Assembly (NCBI GenBank): GCA_019703815.1
Contig: AP023053.1
Coordinates: 792,995 to 856,994 of the forward strand
Source of the DNA: Thaumasiovibrio occultus
GTDB taxonomy: Bacteria; Pseudomonadota; Gammaproteobacteria; Enterobacterales; Vibrionaceae
Length of the DNA: 64,000 nucleotides
Direction: 5' to 3'
Positions 44,875 to 54,049 of this stretch are shown here, one piece after another. A program made the position numbers and the translations under genes. The notes under the pieces are model-generated. The model saw nothing but the letters and a program-made list of their open reading frames with translations. It was not told the DNA's origin and did not search any database. Every line of letters begins with the position of its first letter. The stretch's first letter is position 1.

Positions 44875-46707
44875 ATGTGTGGAATCGTTGGCGCTGTGGC
44901 ACAGCGTGATGTAGCAGAAATTTTATTGGAAGGTCTTCGCCGTCTTGAATATCGTGGTTATGACTCGGCAGGGCTTGCCGTTACCGACGAAAACGGCACC
45001 CTTTCGCGCGTTCGTCGTTTAGGAAAAGTGCAAGAGCTAGCTGATGCGGTGCATGCAAACCCGGTTTCTGGCGGCACAGGCATCGCCCATACGCGCTGGG
45101 CAACGCACGGCGAGCCTTCTGAAATCAATGCTCACCCACACATGAGTGGTGAAAACATCGCGGTCGTTCACAACGGCATCATCGAAAACCACGAAGCGCT
45201 GCGCGAAATGCTACGTGAAAAAGGCTACGTATTTACCTCGCAAACGGACACCGAAGTGATCTGTCACTTGGTCGATCTAGAGCTTACTAACCACACGAGC
45301 CTGCTCGCCGCCGTGCAAGCCGCCGTTAAGCAATTGGAAGGCGCATACGGCACCGTTGTCATGGATCGCCGTGATGCCTCACGTGTTATCGTGGCACGCT
45401 CTGGTAGCCCATTGGTGATCGGCTTTGGTATGGGCGAGCACTTTATCGCATCAGACCAACTTGCCCTGCTGCCGGTTACCCGCCGCTTTGCGTTTTTAGA
45501 AGAAGGCGACGTTGCTGAAGTCACCCGCTTTGACGTCAACATTTTTGACCGCGACGGTCACCCTGTCGAGCGTGAAGTGAAAGAGTCTGAAGTGTCGCAC
45601 GATGCGGGCGACAAAGGCCAATACCGCCACTACATGCTAAAAGAAGTTTACGAGCAGCCGATTGCGATCCAACGTACGCTTGAAGGCCGCTTGCACAACG
45701 GTCAAGTGATCAGCTCAGCGTTCGGTGACAACGCGGAAGAGCTGCTAAAAAACGTCAAACATATTCAGATCATCGCCTGTGGTACCAGCTATCACGCCGG
45801 TTTGGTGGCACGCTACTGGTTTGAACAGTGGGCGGGTATTTCATGTAATGTCGAGATCGCCTCGGAGTTCCGCTACCGCCGTTCGCATGTGTTTGAAAAC
45901 AGCCTGTTGGTGACTCTGTCGCAATCAGGTGAAACCGCCGATACCCTTGCTGCGTTGCGTTTAGCCAAAGAAATGGGTTACATGGCGAGCCTGACCATCT
46001 GTAACGTACCGGGCTCATCGTTAGTGCGTGAATCTGACATGGCCTACATGATGAAAGCCGGTGCGGAGATCGGGGTTGCCTCAACCAAAGCCTTTACCGT
46101 GCAACTGGCTGGACTATTGATGTTGGTCGGCGCAGTGGGCCGTCACAACGCCCTTGATGCGGCCGGTGAAGCACGTTTGGTGAGCGCACTACAAAGCTTG
46201 CCCGCCAAAGTTGAGCAAACCCTAACCATGGCAGAATCTATTGAAGCTTTGGCAGAAGATTTTGCCGACAAGCAACACGCCTTGTTCCTTGGCCGTGGAG
46301 AGCAATCGCCTATCGCGATGGAAGGCGCACTCAAACTAAAAGAGATTTCTTATATCCACGCGGAAGCCTACGCAGCAGGTGAGCTTAAACACGGCCCACT
46401 CGCATTGATCGATGCCGACATGCCAGTGATTGTGGTAGCACCGAACAATGAGCTGTTGGAAAAGTTGAAATCGAACGTAGAAGAAGTGCGCGCACGTGGC
46501 GGCTTGATGTATGTGTTTGCCGATACCAAGGCTAACTTTGCCAGCGATGACACCATGAAGGTATTGAACGTGCCGCATTGTGACGAGTTTATTGCGCCTA
46601 TTCTCTATACCCTGCCACTCCAGCTGTTGTCGTATTATGTCGCCTTAATTAAAGGCACCGATGTCGACCAACCTAGAAACCTCGCCAAAAGCGTGACGGT
46701 GGAGTAA
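44875..46707 (+). CDS. glmS: glutamine--fructose-6-phosphate aminotransferase GlmS
   Basis: Makes glucosamine-6-phosphate from fructose-6-P and glutamine, the entry to peptidoglycan and LPS amino sugars. 610 residues from ATG 44875, giving the obligatory N-terminal Cys ([12 protein letters not shown]) after Met removal; CAGGAG precedes. The glutaminase domain (1-220) has [10 protein letters not shown] and HNGIIENH; two SIS domains follow ([17 protein letters not shown]). The C-terminus is the conserved [13 protein letters not shown]. Confidence 0.96.
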   Translation: MCGIVGAVAQRDVAEILLEGLRRLEYRGYDSAGLAVTDENGTLSRVRRLGKVQELADAVHANPVSGGTGIAHTRWATHGEPSEINAHPHMSGENIAVVHNGIIENHEALREMLREKGYVFTSQTDTEVICHLVDLELTNHTSLLAAVQAAVKQLEGAYGTVVMDRRDASRVIVARSGSPLVIGFGMGEHFIASDQLALLPVTRRFAFLEEGDVAEVTRFDVNIFDRDGHPVEREVKESEVSHDAGDKGQYRHYMLKEVYEQPIAIQRTLEGRLHNGQVISSAFGDNAEELLKNVKHIQIIACGTSYHAGLVARYWFEQWAGISCNVEIASEFRYRRSHVFENSLLVTLSQSGETADTLAALRLAKEMGYMASLTICNVPGSSLVRESDMAYMMKAGAEIGVASTKAFTVQLAGLLMLVGAVGRHNALDAAGEARLVSALQSLPAKVEQTLTMAESIEALAEDFADKQHALFLGRGEQSPIAMEGALKLKEISYIHAEAYAAGELKHGPLALIDADMPVIVVAPNNELLEKLKSNVEEVRARGGLMYVFADTKANFASDDTMKVLNVPHCDEFIAPILYTLPLQLLSYYVALIKGTDVDQPRNLAKSVTVE

Positions 46708-46735
46708 CAAAAATAGGAAAGGCGGTGATATTTTC
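46660..46735 (+). other. attTn7-like region at the glmS 3' end
   Basis: The last glmS codons encode the conserved [18 protein letters not shown], the stretch recognised by TnsD in Tn7-type transposition, with insertion normally some 25 bases after the stop. No Tn7 genes or ends are visible, but all of 46.8-61 kb behind it is accessory in character. Confidence 0.45.
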
Positions 46736-46746
46736 ACCGCCTTTTA
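46718..46746 (+). terminator. intrinsic terminator of glmS
   Basis: AAAGGCGGTGA-TATTT-TCACCGCCTTTT. Confidence 0.88.
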
Positions 46747-46802
46747 AAACAATTGTGCTCCACTAACATCTATATCGTCTGCACGATATTCTTTGAACGA
46801 CA

Positions 46803-47411
46803 TTACGTACTAATTATCGCCAATAGCTTTTCTTTTTCTGCATGCAAAATCGTATCACATTCGTTTAGAACTTCTCTATTTTGTCCATCAACACTAAGAT
46901 ACTTAACCACCTGATATATTGATAAAATAATTTTTAGCGACCAACAATGACCGTTTATTTCATCGTTTTTAGTTAACTGCAGAGCAACAGGATCATAATT
47001 TACTCTATGTTTATAATGGTCAGAGACATAGCCTCTGAGGCGTTCATAAAACCACTCAACCTCGCCATTACTTAATTTTTCAACTAACGAAATATATTGT
47101 TTTGCTTTCGAGTCGGACATTTCTCTTTGATTTTCCTGATCTAGGAAAAACGCGAAAATCGACAACGTTTCTAACTTATCTACTCGAGCTCTCAGTTTTG
47201 TATCACTAATATCATCGACAAACGATGCCAACAACGTTGTCGCCAATTTTTGATAATCTAATGCATATAGGAAGAAAACAAGCCATTGTATCCGTTCTAT
47301 GTGTCTCTCTTTGGTTATAACAAATGAGTGCATTAAGGATTTTGTCGCTTTTTGAACAAACTTGTTCGGAACTTCTTGCTGTATTTTATACAAAACATCT
47401 TGCGTTAACAT
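46803..47411 (-). CDS. hypothetical protein, 202 aa, in the immunity-gene cluster
   Basis: Not recognised with confidence. All-helical, soluble, charged protein with no signal peptide (MLTQDVLYKIQQEVPNKFVQ, then repeated Leu/Lys-rich helices). AAGGAAG precedes the ATG. It is noticeably more AT-rich than the core genes around. It follows the three Imm11-like genes by 72 bases on the same strand, so it could be another immunity or associated protein; this is inference from position. Confidence 0.65.
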   Translation of the reverse strand: MLTQDVLYKIQQEVPNKFVQKATKSLMHSFVITKERHIERIQWLVFFLYALDYQKLATTLLASFVDDISDTKLRARVDKLETLSIFAFFLDQENQREMSDSKAKQYISLVEKLSNGEVEWFYERLRGYVSDHYKHRVNYDPVALQLTKNDEINGHCWSLKIILSIYQVVKYLSVDGQNREVLNECDTILHAEKEKLLAIIST

Positions 47412-47483
47412 AAGTGCTTCCTTGCAATCCTAGCCATTTCACCCGCATGGGTTCTATATCTATTCGTCACAATATTGGGATTA

Positions 47484-48047
47484 TCAACTCACCCAAGGAT
47501 CAGACTCTCGCTCACTCGTATACAACGCAATGCCTTTTAGCTTTGCCTTCACGACAATCTCTTTGAACCTTTCTGAAACAAAATAATGCTGTTGGAGATT
47601 CTGATCATGAGGAAGCGTGAAAATCAACGCATCCTCAAGGCGGTCTTCATAAAACGATGGTTTATCGACCAATTTAGACAATCTAGACACCCAAATTGTT
47701 TCGTCATGGTTAAGACAATCAATCACCACTGTCGACCAGAACCAATAAAATGTCTCATTTCTGTCTACTAAATACACGGGGAAGAGCTTGCCATAATTTT
47801 CCAGAGAAAGCGCATCAACTGCCCTCTCGGAAAATATTAACTGAGAACCCACACAATTGTGCAGATCTCCGTTCTTATTGGGTTGCTTTGGCGCATCACC
47901 TGAACCGGGGATCATTCGAACTGGCAACTGTCCAGGTAAAGGTAACTGAACTTTACCCGTGAACAATCCAGCCAGTTCATGTGTGAGCTCTTTGTCTTCA
48001 CCAGCGTAATGTGTATAGCGCGAATCAACCCTTAGCATGTACCTCAT
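47484..48047 (-). CDS. Imm11/DUF1629-like protein, copy 1 (diverged)
   Basis: About 187 residues. Pattern of the Imm11 (DUF1629) immunity family: QLIFSERAVDAL, YWFWSTVVIDCL, then LIFTLPHDQ and the C-terminal HYFVSERFKEIVVKAKLKGIAL. Three start codons in a row (GTG 48053, ATG 48050, ATG 48047); the last has the best spacing to AGAGG and matches the paralogues. It is the most diverged of three tandem copies (roughly half identical by eye). Immunity proteins of this family guard against polymorphic toxins, but no toxin gene is present here. Confidence 0.8.
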   Translation of the reverse strand: MRYMLRVDSRYTHYAGEDKELTHELAGLFTGKVQLPLPGQLPVRMIPGSGDAPKQPNKNGDLHNCVGSQLIFSERAVDALSLENYGKLFPVYLVDRNETFYWFWSTVVIDCLNHDETIWVSRLSKLVDKPSFYEDRLEDALIFTLPHDQNLQQHYFVSERFKEIVVKAKLKGIALYTSERESDPWVS

Positions 48048-48055
48048 CATCACCC

Positions 48056-48100
48056 TCTAATGTCGCCAATAACTAAATAAAAATGGTTTAACTCACCCAC
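48056..48100. repeat. intercistronic direct repeat, copy A
   Basis: The segment from CTCTAATGTCGCCAATAACT through the start of the next coding 3' end is nearly identical to 48713-48757, with one base changed. It marks the edge of a tandem duplication of about 657 bases. Confidence 0.85.
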
Positions 48101-48648
48101 GGTTCAAAATTACGCAAACCCGTTTTCAATGCGATGCCTTTAAGCTTTGCCTTCACGACAAGCTCTTTGAAACGTTCTGTCACAAAGTACTGCATTTGAT
48201 CTTTCTGATCGTGTGGGAGAGTAAAAATAAGCGTATCTTCTATCTTTTCATCATCAAAAACTGGCTCGTCAACCAATTTTAATTTGGTTGCCCAAATCGT
48301 TTTATCGTGATCCAAGCAATCTATTACCACCGTTGACCAAAACCAATAAAATGTCTCATCTCGTTCAACTAAGTACATTGGATACAGATCGCCATATTCT
48401 TCTAATCCAAGCGCATCGACCGCTTTCTTTGAAAACAGAAGCTGTGCCGCACTAAATTTATGAATATCCCCTTGCTTATCTGGTTGCTTTTTTGCATCAC
48501 CATAACCAGGTACGAGCCTTACAGGAAGCTGTTCTGGTGAGGGTAGCTGCACTTCGCCGGTAAATAGACCCGTTAGTTCATATTCCAATTCTTCATCTTC
48601 CGTCATATACATGACATACTGTGTATCAACACCAAGTAAATAAATCAT
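48088..48648 (-). CDS. Imm11/DUF1629-like protein, copy 2
   Basis: 186 residues, same motifs as its neighbours: QLLFSKKAVDALGLEEYGDL, FYWFWSTVVIDCLDH, LIFTLPHDQKDQ, YFVTERFKELVVKAKLKGIAL. AGAGGG precedes the ATG. By eye about nine residues in ten match copy 3, so the duplication is recent. Cytoplasmic, acidic. Probable antitoxin-like role is from the family only. Confidence 0.82.
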   Translation of the reverse strand: MIYLLGVDTQYVMYMTEDEELEYELTGLFTGEVQLPSPEQLPVRLVPGYGDAKKQPDKQGDIHKFSAAQLLFSKKAVDALGLEEYGDLYPMYLVERDETFYWFWSTVVIDCLDHDKTIWATKLKLVDEPVFDDEKIEDTLIFTLPHDQKDQMQYFVTERFKELVVKAKLKGIALKTGLRNFEPWVS

Positions 48649-48712
48649 TTTCCCTCTAATGCTTGTTTAAAATAGTATCTATGAAGGTCGACACTCAACG
48701 AGAATCCATATC

Positions 48713-48757
48713 TCTAATGTCGCCAATAACTAAATAAAAATGCTTTAACTCACCCAA
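48713..48757. repeat. intercistronic direct repeat, copy B
   Basis: Near-exact copy of 48056-48100 (ATGGTTTAACT versus ATGCTTTAACT). Confidence 0.85.
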
Positions 48758-49305
48758 GGATCAAAATCACGCAAACCCGTTTTTAATGCAATGCCTTTAA
48801 GCTTTGCCTTCACGACAATCTCTTTAAATCGCTCTGAGACAAAATACTGCATTTGATCCTTTTGATCATGTGGGAGAGTGAATATAAGTGCATCTCCTAT
48901 CTTTTCATCATCAAAAACAGGCTCGTCAACCAATTTGAATTGGGAGGTCCAAACCGTTTTCTCGTGGTCCAAGCAATCTATTACCACTGTCGACCAAAAC
49001 CAATAGAATGTCTCATCTCGTTCAACTAAGTACATTGGATACAGGTCACCATAGTCTTCTAATCCAAGCGCATCGACCGCTTTCTTTGAAAACAGAAGCT
49101 GTGCGGCACTAAATTGATGAAAATCCCCTTCTTTGTTTGGCTGCTTTTTGGCGTCACCAAAGCCAGGAACAAGCCTCACGGGAAGCTGCTCTGGGGATGG
49201 TAGTTGTACCTCATCGGAAAAGAGACCCGTTAGTTCATATTCCAGTTCTTCATCTTCCGCCATGTAGATAATGTATCTAGTATCAACATCAAGTAAATAA
49301 ATCAT
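48745..49305 (-). CDS. Imm11/DUF1629-like protein, copy 3
   Basis: 186 residues from ATG 49305, seven bases after AGGAG; the frame extends to 49419 but without a ribosome binding site. Contains QLLFSKKAVDALGLEDYGDL, FYWFWSTVVIDCLDH and YFVSERFKEIVVKAKLKGIAL. First gene of the minus-strand set 49305 to 46803, with no gene directly upstream on that strand that could be its cognate toxin. Confidence 0.82.
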   Translation of the reverse strand: MIYLLDVDTRYIIYMAEDEELEYELTGLFSDEVQLPSPEQLPVRLVPGFGDAKKQPNKEGDFHQFSAAQLLFSKKAVDALGLEDYGDLYPMYLVERDETFYWFWSTVVIDCLDHEKTVWTSQFKLVDEPVFDDEKIGDALIFTLPHDQKDQMQYFVSERFKEIVVKAKLKGIALKTGLRDFDPWVS

Positions 49306-49743
49306 TCGATCACTCCTGTACTTTATTAATAACAGCTTCAGTAATACGTTTTTCCGTGTATTCTTGTTGTACAATAAAGCCAAAATTTCATGATGACGTG
49401 AATTATCCCAACACCGCAAAAGGCATCAAACAATTCTCGATTCCTTTCAATACTTACTGAGAAAGAACAGCAAATCTCTGTGTCATAAGCGTGAACTGCA
49501 ACACTTCAGCGTAGCCCAACATGTTTCTGCATATCCTTGTCCACGTTCGTCATAGTAAATAACACTAAAGTTTAAACATCCTTACCTGCACACGAGGCGA
49601 CAAACAATTCCCTCTTCATTCCAACGGTGTGTTTCATTTTTGCGATTTAACTCGATACAGTGCTATTTAACTACTTGGAGGCATATACGAATAAATGAAA
49701 TATCGATAATCTGTTGCCAACTTTGAATATACAAGGATGTAAA
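49306..49743. other. divergent intergenic region between two paralogue arrays
   Basis: About 440 AT-rich bases between the Imm11-like array (-) and the WG-repeat array (+). It must hold both promoters; no gene or clear operator seen. Confidence 0.5.
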
Positions 49744-50322
49744 ATGAAGTTGGTCTTAGGCGGATTATTATTCCTCATTTCTATTTATTCTTATGCGGGT
49801 GAACTTAGGGGATGCTCGTATACTCCTAAGGGTGAAGAGACGTTGGTGTCGTTTTCATCATGCGCGCTTTATTATGACGGACAACTCACGGTCGCGGACT
49901 CACACCTCGATAAAATCGCGTTCGACGAGCATGGCCTTGCCCCATTTTACCTTCACGATCCTGCACTGGTTTTTTATGTTAACCTCGACGGCAAAGGGAT
50001 CAGTACCCTCTTTTTCAATCTTGAACCCGATGCTTTTCACGACGGCTTAGCCCGTACATTAGTTGACGGGAAAATTGGCTATTTCAATCGCGATTTGGAT
50101 ATCGTTATCGCGCCCATTTACGATTGGGCTGAGCAATTTACTGACGGGTTGGCTTTAGTGTGTAAAGAATGCCAATTACGCCGTAATACCTGTTATGGCA
50201 GCTATTCGGTTCACGAGGGAATGAAAGGCTATATCGACACTCAAGGTAACGAAATCGTGCCCGTTAACTATAAAAATGACGCTCATTCAGGCATTCATAT
50301 ATCAGAATCAGATCAGTTCTAA
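49744..50322 (+). CDS. secreted WG-repeat protein, copy 1
   Basis: 192 residues from ATG 49744 (AAGGATGTAAA ahead). Signal peptide MKLVLGGLLFLISIYSYAG. The mature part has three degenerate WG (KWG) repeats: FYVNLDGKGIST, the strong GKIGYFNRDLDIVIAPIYDW, and KGYIDTQGNEIVPVNY. Cysteines at conserved places: GCSY, SSC and the CKEC pair. First of four tandem paralogues, 12 bases before the next. WG repeats are thought to be protein-interaction beta folds; the role is unknown. Confidence 0.85.
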   Translation: MKLVLGGLLFLISIYSYAGELRGCSYTPKGEETLVSFSSCALYYDGQLTVADSHLDKIAFDEHGLAPFYLHDPALVFYVNLDGKGISTLFFNLEPDAFHDGLARTLVDGKIGYFNRDLDIVIAPIYDWAEQFTDGLALVCKECQLRRNTCYGSYSVHEGMKGYIDTQGNEIVPVNYKNDAHSGIHISESDQF

Positions 50323-50334
50323 CAAGGGAGTACC

Positions 50335-50898
50335 ATGAGAATTTTATTAAGTGCGCTCCTTTTATTTGTTAGTCCTGTAGTCTTTAGCGCCAAATATCAA
50401 TCATGCATGTATCGAGCAGAAAACCCGCACCCCTATAGAGTCGAAGAACTAGCGCTGCTGGAATCGTGCTTAATTGTTGATAACGGTGCTATTGCCGTTA
50501 ATCCGCGCCATCTTGAACGCATGCGTTTTGACGATCACGGGTTGGCTTCATTTTTTTATGATGGCGGCACCTACTATGTAAACCAAGATGGCAAAACAAT
50601 CCGATCCCTATACCTCTCTTTCAATTTCGGCCCTGACGATTTTTGGGAAGATATAGCGCGCAGTGAAACCGATGACAAAATCGGTTATTTCAACCGCGAT
50701 CTTGACCCCATCGTCGAGCCAAAGTACGACTGGGGGTCAATCTTTCAAAACGGTGTTGCTGTGGTTTGTATAGGTTGCGAAAGGGTTCCAAGCTGTGATG
50801 ACAGTTTCTTTTTAGCTGGCGGAAAATGGGGGCTCATTAATCGACAAGGTGTCGAGATCGTACCGCCAATTTACGACCGTGATGCCATTGGCTTTTAA
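50335..50898 (+). CDS. secreted WG-repeat protein, copy 2
   Basis: 187 residues, AAGGGAG four bases before the ATG. Signal peptide MRILLSALLLFVSPVVFSA. Repeats: YYVNQDGKTIRSL, DKIGYFNRDLDPIVEPKYDW and KWGLINRQGVEIVPPIYD. Cys pattern SCMY, ESC, CIGC, plus an extra Cys at PSC. It follows copy 1 closely and is probably cotranscribed. Confidence 0.85.
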   Translation: MRILLSALLLFVSPVVFSAKYQSCMYRAENPHPYRVEELALLESCLIVDNGAIAVNPRHLERMRFDDHGLASFFYDGGTYYVNQDGKTIRSLYLSFNFGPDDFWEDIARSETDDKIGYFNRDLDPIVEPKYDWGSIFQNGVAVVCIGCERVPSCDDSFFLAGGKWGLINRQGVEIVPPIYDRDAIGF

Positions 50899-50958
50899 AC
50901 CACTCGGCATGTTTAATCCTCAAATACCTTCGGATCGGTAAACGATATAGGCAAACTC

Positions 50959-51519
50959 ATGAAACTCATTCTTAGTACTGTACTCCTGTTATTTACCCAT
51001 ACGGTATACGGTAGTGAATACGACCGATGCGACTACGAGGCCATTGAGCCCTCTCTTTATCAAGCAGAAGAGCTTGAAATACTGGCGTCTTGCGTGCGCA
51101 ACGATCAGGGCGTTTTAACCATTAACCCCATTCACTTGGAGCGTATGGCATTCAACAGTTGGGACATTGCGAAATTTACCGCGTATCGACGCACTTATCT
51201 TGTCAATCGTAACGGCCGCATCGTTTTACCCGTAAAGCGCGAAGGCTATACCGACTATTTTCAAGAGGGTCTGTCGCGCACTGACGTCGATGGCAAAATT
51301 GGCTACTTCAATCAAGATCTTGAAATTGTCATCGAGCCACAATATGACTGGGGAATGCACTTTGTCGATGGCAAGGCCCTCGTTTGTATTGGTTGCGAGC
51401 GCATACCTGACGAATGCTCTATTAATTATTTTATTTCAGGCGGGAAATGGGGCTACATCAACAAACAAGGTATCGAGGTTGTACCCATCATTTATGATCA
51501 GCATCAGCTTCAACCCTAA
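50959..51519 (+). CDS. secreted WG-repeat protein, copy 3
   Basis: 186 residues. Signal peptide MKLILSTVLLLFTHTVYG. Repeats: YLVNRNGRIVLPV, GKIGYFNQDLEIVIEPQYDW, KWGYINKQGIEVVPIIYD. Cys pattern RCDY, ASC, CIGC, DEC. Ribosome binding site (AGGC) weaker than in copies 1, 2 and 4. The usual FDEHGL block is changed to FNSWDI, the clearest divergence in the set. Confidence 0.83.
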   Translation: MKLILSTVLLLFTHTVYGSEYDRCDYEAIEPSLYQAEELEILASCVRNDQGVLTINPIHLERMAFNSWDIAKFTAYRRTYLVNRNGRIVLPVKREGYTDYFQEGLSRTDVDGKIGYFNQDLEIVIEPQYDWGMHFVDGKALVCIGCERIPDECSINYFISGGKWGYINKQGIEVVPIIYDQHQLQP

Positions 51520-51588
51520 TGTCGCCCTCGTTTTCCGTAGCAAATAAGAATAACAAATAGTAGCTGTAACAAATACAAAAGGTAACTG

Positions 51589-52140
51589 ATGAAACTACGA
51601 CTAGCACACCTCATTTTTATGACACCGTTATTCGCATACAGCGAAGGGTACCGCACCTGTGCTTATAGCGAGATAGAAACACTAGTCACTGTTGCTCCGA
51701 CTCAATGCATTAAGGATGAAGAAGGTAACCTCACATTACTGCCCCCACATTTAACCCGCATGGACTTCGATGAGCATGGCTTAACGGGCCTGTACGTGCA
51801 TGATCCGCTTCAGGTTTTCTACGTTAACCGACAAGGTGAGATGATGGAGGCGATGTTTTTCGACCTTGGGCCCGATTACTTTGTTGAAGGCCTTGCACGC
51901 ACTGTCGTCGACGGAAAAATCGGTTATTTTAATCGCGACTTCGACATCGTGATCACGCCTAAATATGACTGGGGTTTTACGTTTAACGAGGGTAAAGCAC
52001 TGGTCTGTAATGGCTGCGAAAAACATCCCGACGAAGATAGCGATCATTTCACAATGCAGGGTGGTAAGTGGGGCGTGATTAACACCGAAGGCGAAGAGAT
52101 TATCCCTGTCAATTTTGCCCGCGAAGATATCAAGCTTTAA
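51589..52140 (+). CDS. secreted WG-repeat protein, copy 4
   Basis: 183 residues, AAAAGGT before the ATG. The N-terminal segment MKLRLAHLIFMTPLFAYS is a short signal peptide. Repeats: FYVNRQGEMMEAM, GKIGYFNRDFDIVITPKYDW, KWGVINTEGEEIIPVNF. Cys pattern TCAY, TQC, CNGC. Last of the array. Confidence 0.83.
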   Translation: MKLRLAHLIFMTPLFAYSEGYRTCAYSEIETLVTVAPTQCIKDEEGNLTLLPPHLTRMDFDEHGLTGLYVHDPLQVFYVNRQGEMMEAMFFDLGPDYFVEGLARTVVDGKIGYFNRDFDIVITPKYDWGFTFNEGKALVCNGCEKHPDEDSDHFTMQGGKWGVINTEGEEIIPVNFAREDIKL

Positions 52141-52279
52141 AGTCCATGTTGTGCAACGATTTGGCTCTGTTAGCTCAACTGCGCTGGGAGTAAATTACAA
52201 CAGGGCTAAATCAACGTCCTATTCGGCTAATAAGCCGCAGACATTCGCACTGTATAACTCCACATAAACGCCACCGGTT

Positions 52280-52687
52280 CTATTGTTCTTTCAATTCGAG
52301 TGTTTGACAAAGCAGAAACGTAATCAACGCGGGAACGGCCATATAAACCGCCACCAGCGGGATCAAGCCGTAATTTTCAGGTACGTTCATTAATACATAC
52401 TGAAACGACGCACCTAACACCCCACCCATTAGCAGCAACAATAGCGCTTTGAAGCGCGACAGCACTTTGCTCGCTCTCTCGCAAAACAGGTGAAGCGGAA
52501 CAAAGACAGAAAGGACAGAGAGCGCCGAAAAAAAACCAAAAATTAGCGCCATAATCACAAAGCTCGATTCACAGCCAAATTTTGAATCGCACCCTTGCTC
52601 TAATAGAATATTTTGAATGAAGAAATAAACCGTGGTTGGCAAAAAGAAAGCGAGCGCATACGAAATAACGAAAGTGGTTTGCTTCAT
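52280..52687 (-). CDS. membrane protein with about four helices, 135 aa
   Basis: Not recognised. Four hydrophobic segments: residues about 8-28, 42-65, 80-100 and 108-128, with a small loop between the first two that holds two cysteines (GCDSKFGC). Short basic loop ERASKVLSRFK. Starts at ATG 52687. Stand-alone, convergent with the WG array. Confidence 0.65.
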   Translation of the reverse strand: MKQTTFVISYALAFFLPTTVYFFIQNILLEQGCDSKFGCESSFVIMALIFGFFSALSVLSVFVPLHLFCERASKVLSRFKALLLLLMGGVLGASFQYVLMNVPENYGLIPLVAVYMAVPALITFLLCQTLELKEQ

Positions 52688-52885
52688 AAGAGAATTTATA
52701 AATTAGAATGAATTTGACAACAATATACCGACATCAACCATTCAAGTCGCTTTGATGCCGTCTCATTATTGATAAAGATGCCAACGCTCGCAAATTCAGT
52801 GAAAAATTGACAATTATCCATACTTCTCTTTCTCAGTTTGATAACTATCTCTTTCATTCATCAATGAGCACTAAGTGGGTCACTA

Positions 52886-53432
52886 ATGAAAACGAGACAT
52901 CGCGATATCATCTACTTTTCTTGGCTGGTTCTCTTTGTCATTTGGATGCAAGAGATATACCCAAGTAACCTCAAGACGCTTGAGTCAGCGAGAATGACTT
53001 GATTCTCAGACGCGGAAGAGAATCGAAGATTTAGTGGCTCTAAATCAAGATTCGCTGACAAAGACTGGGAGTCAAGGCAACTCGCCCTTCGGGAGCCATT
53101 CACAACCACAATTTCAGCGTCAAACGACTTGAAAATAGCGTACTATTCCACAGCGTCGATTTCCTTGATCTTGGAGTTGTGATTTGGCTCTGAATCCAGC
53201 TTCTTGAAGTTACTTGGGTATCAACTACTCCGAGTGTGAGCTTATCGATAGTCCATTTGGCTTTGTTAAAGGCTGTACTAACTTTGGCATTAACTGGAAT
53301 GCGTTTATGGCACCCACCGGCTCGGTACTGTTTATTGCGCTACCCTTTTCGATTATCTATTTTATTGGCCGCGCACTCAGGCTAGTCGCGAGTCTGCTGC
53401 GCTATCTTGTTCGGAAAATCAAACGCTCTTAA
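52886..53432 (+). pseudogene. small membrane-protein gene split by a MITE-like element
   Basis: The left part (52886-52956) reads MKTRHRDIIYFSWLVLFVIW then MQE, a signal or membrane helix. The right part (from about 53222) continues NYSECELIDSPFGFVKG, a hydrophobic segment, and a basic end (YLVRKIKRS). Joining the two parts at the element's ends gives one frame of about 92 residues. The 265-base element between them breaks the gene. The function of the original protein is unknown. Confidence 0.75.
52957..53221. mobile_element. MITE-like element, 265 bp
   Basis: Ends are 19-bp inverted repeats ATACCCAAGTAACCTCAAG and CTTGAAGTTACTTGGGTAT (18 of 19 paired). No transposase inside; the only open frames are short and unconvincing. 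The end sequence resembles a repeat I have met dispersed in vibrio genomes, from memory only. A trace of target duplication (TA or ATA/TAT overlap) is possible but cannot be separated from the repeat ends. Confidence 0.75.
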
Positions 53433-53593
53433 TACGCGCCTGCAAGCGACCAATTCGCGCTACCATCACACTATTCGAGACTTTTTCCTTTCAAGACTCT
53501 GCTACGTATAGATCTCTGTCGCTCTTAAATCTTTGTGACTTGGGGCAAACCTCACGACAGTAAAACCGGGCTGACATGAGGTTATGCCGCTCA

Positions 53594-54049
53594 TCAGTTT
53601 TTGGTTACCGCTAAACTGTCTTCAAGTCCGTTATCACTGTATTGATAAGTCACGGTGTAGCTTACCGGCACTTCAAGCATCTGCTCTTTGTCGACGTTAA
53701 AGCTGTGCTCAGTGCCGGTAATATTGAGAGTACGTACCGGCGTTGATGCCGCGTCATTCAATAGCGTCACTGACTCGACGTGATACATGTCGATCCCGGT
53801 CTGCCACGTATAGTTTTGACCATCGGGGCTAAAGTCCATCACATTCACTACGATGTGATTACCATTTAACGCTGGATCCCCACTACCGGTTTCAAACACC
53901 CGCACCAGCACATTGTCATCTTCTAACGTGTGTAACTCATAAATAGATTGATAAGGGGCGTCCGCTATTAGCACAGGCTCGCTCATTTGCGCCCCTGCCG
54001 AAAACGCCGCCAGACTGGAAATAAATAGCGCTGCAATTCCTTTGTTCAT
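53594..54049 (-). CDS. secreted hypothetical protein, 151 aa
   Basis: Not recognised. Signal peptide MNKGIAALFISSLAAFSAGA, then a beta-rich acidic domain without cysteine (YELHTLEDDNVLVRVFETG, VPVSYTVTYQYSD). AAAAGGATCGAA directly precedes the ATG. Monocistronic. Confidence 0.68.
   Translation of the reverse strand: MNKGIAALFISSLAAFSAGAQMSEPVLIADAPYQSIYELHTLEDDNVLVRVFETGSGDPALNGNHIVVNVMDFSPDGQNYTWQTGIDMYHVESVTLLNDAASTPVRTLNITGTEHSFNVDKEQMLEVPVSYTVTYQYSDNGLEDSLAVTKN

Noticed and set aside
46708-46802. Tn7 insertion behind glmS
   Set aside because: No tns genes and no Tn7-type end sequence; only the conserved attachment segment can be supported.
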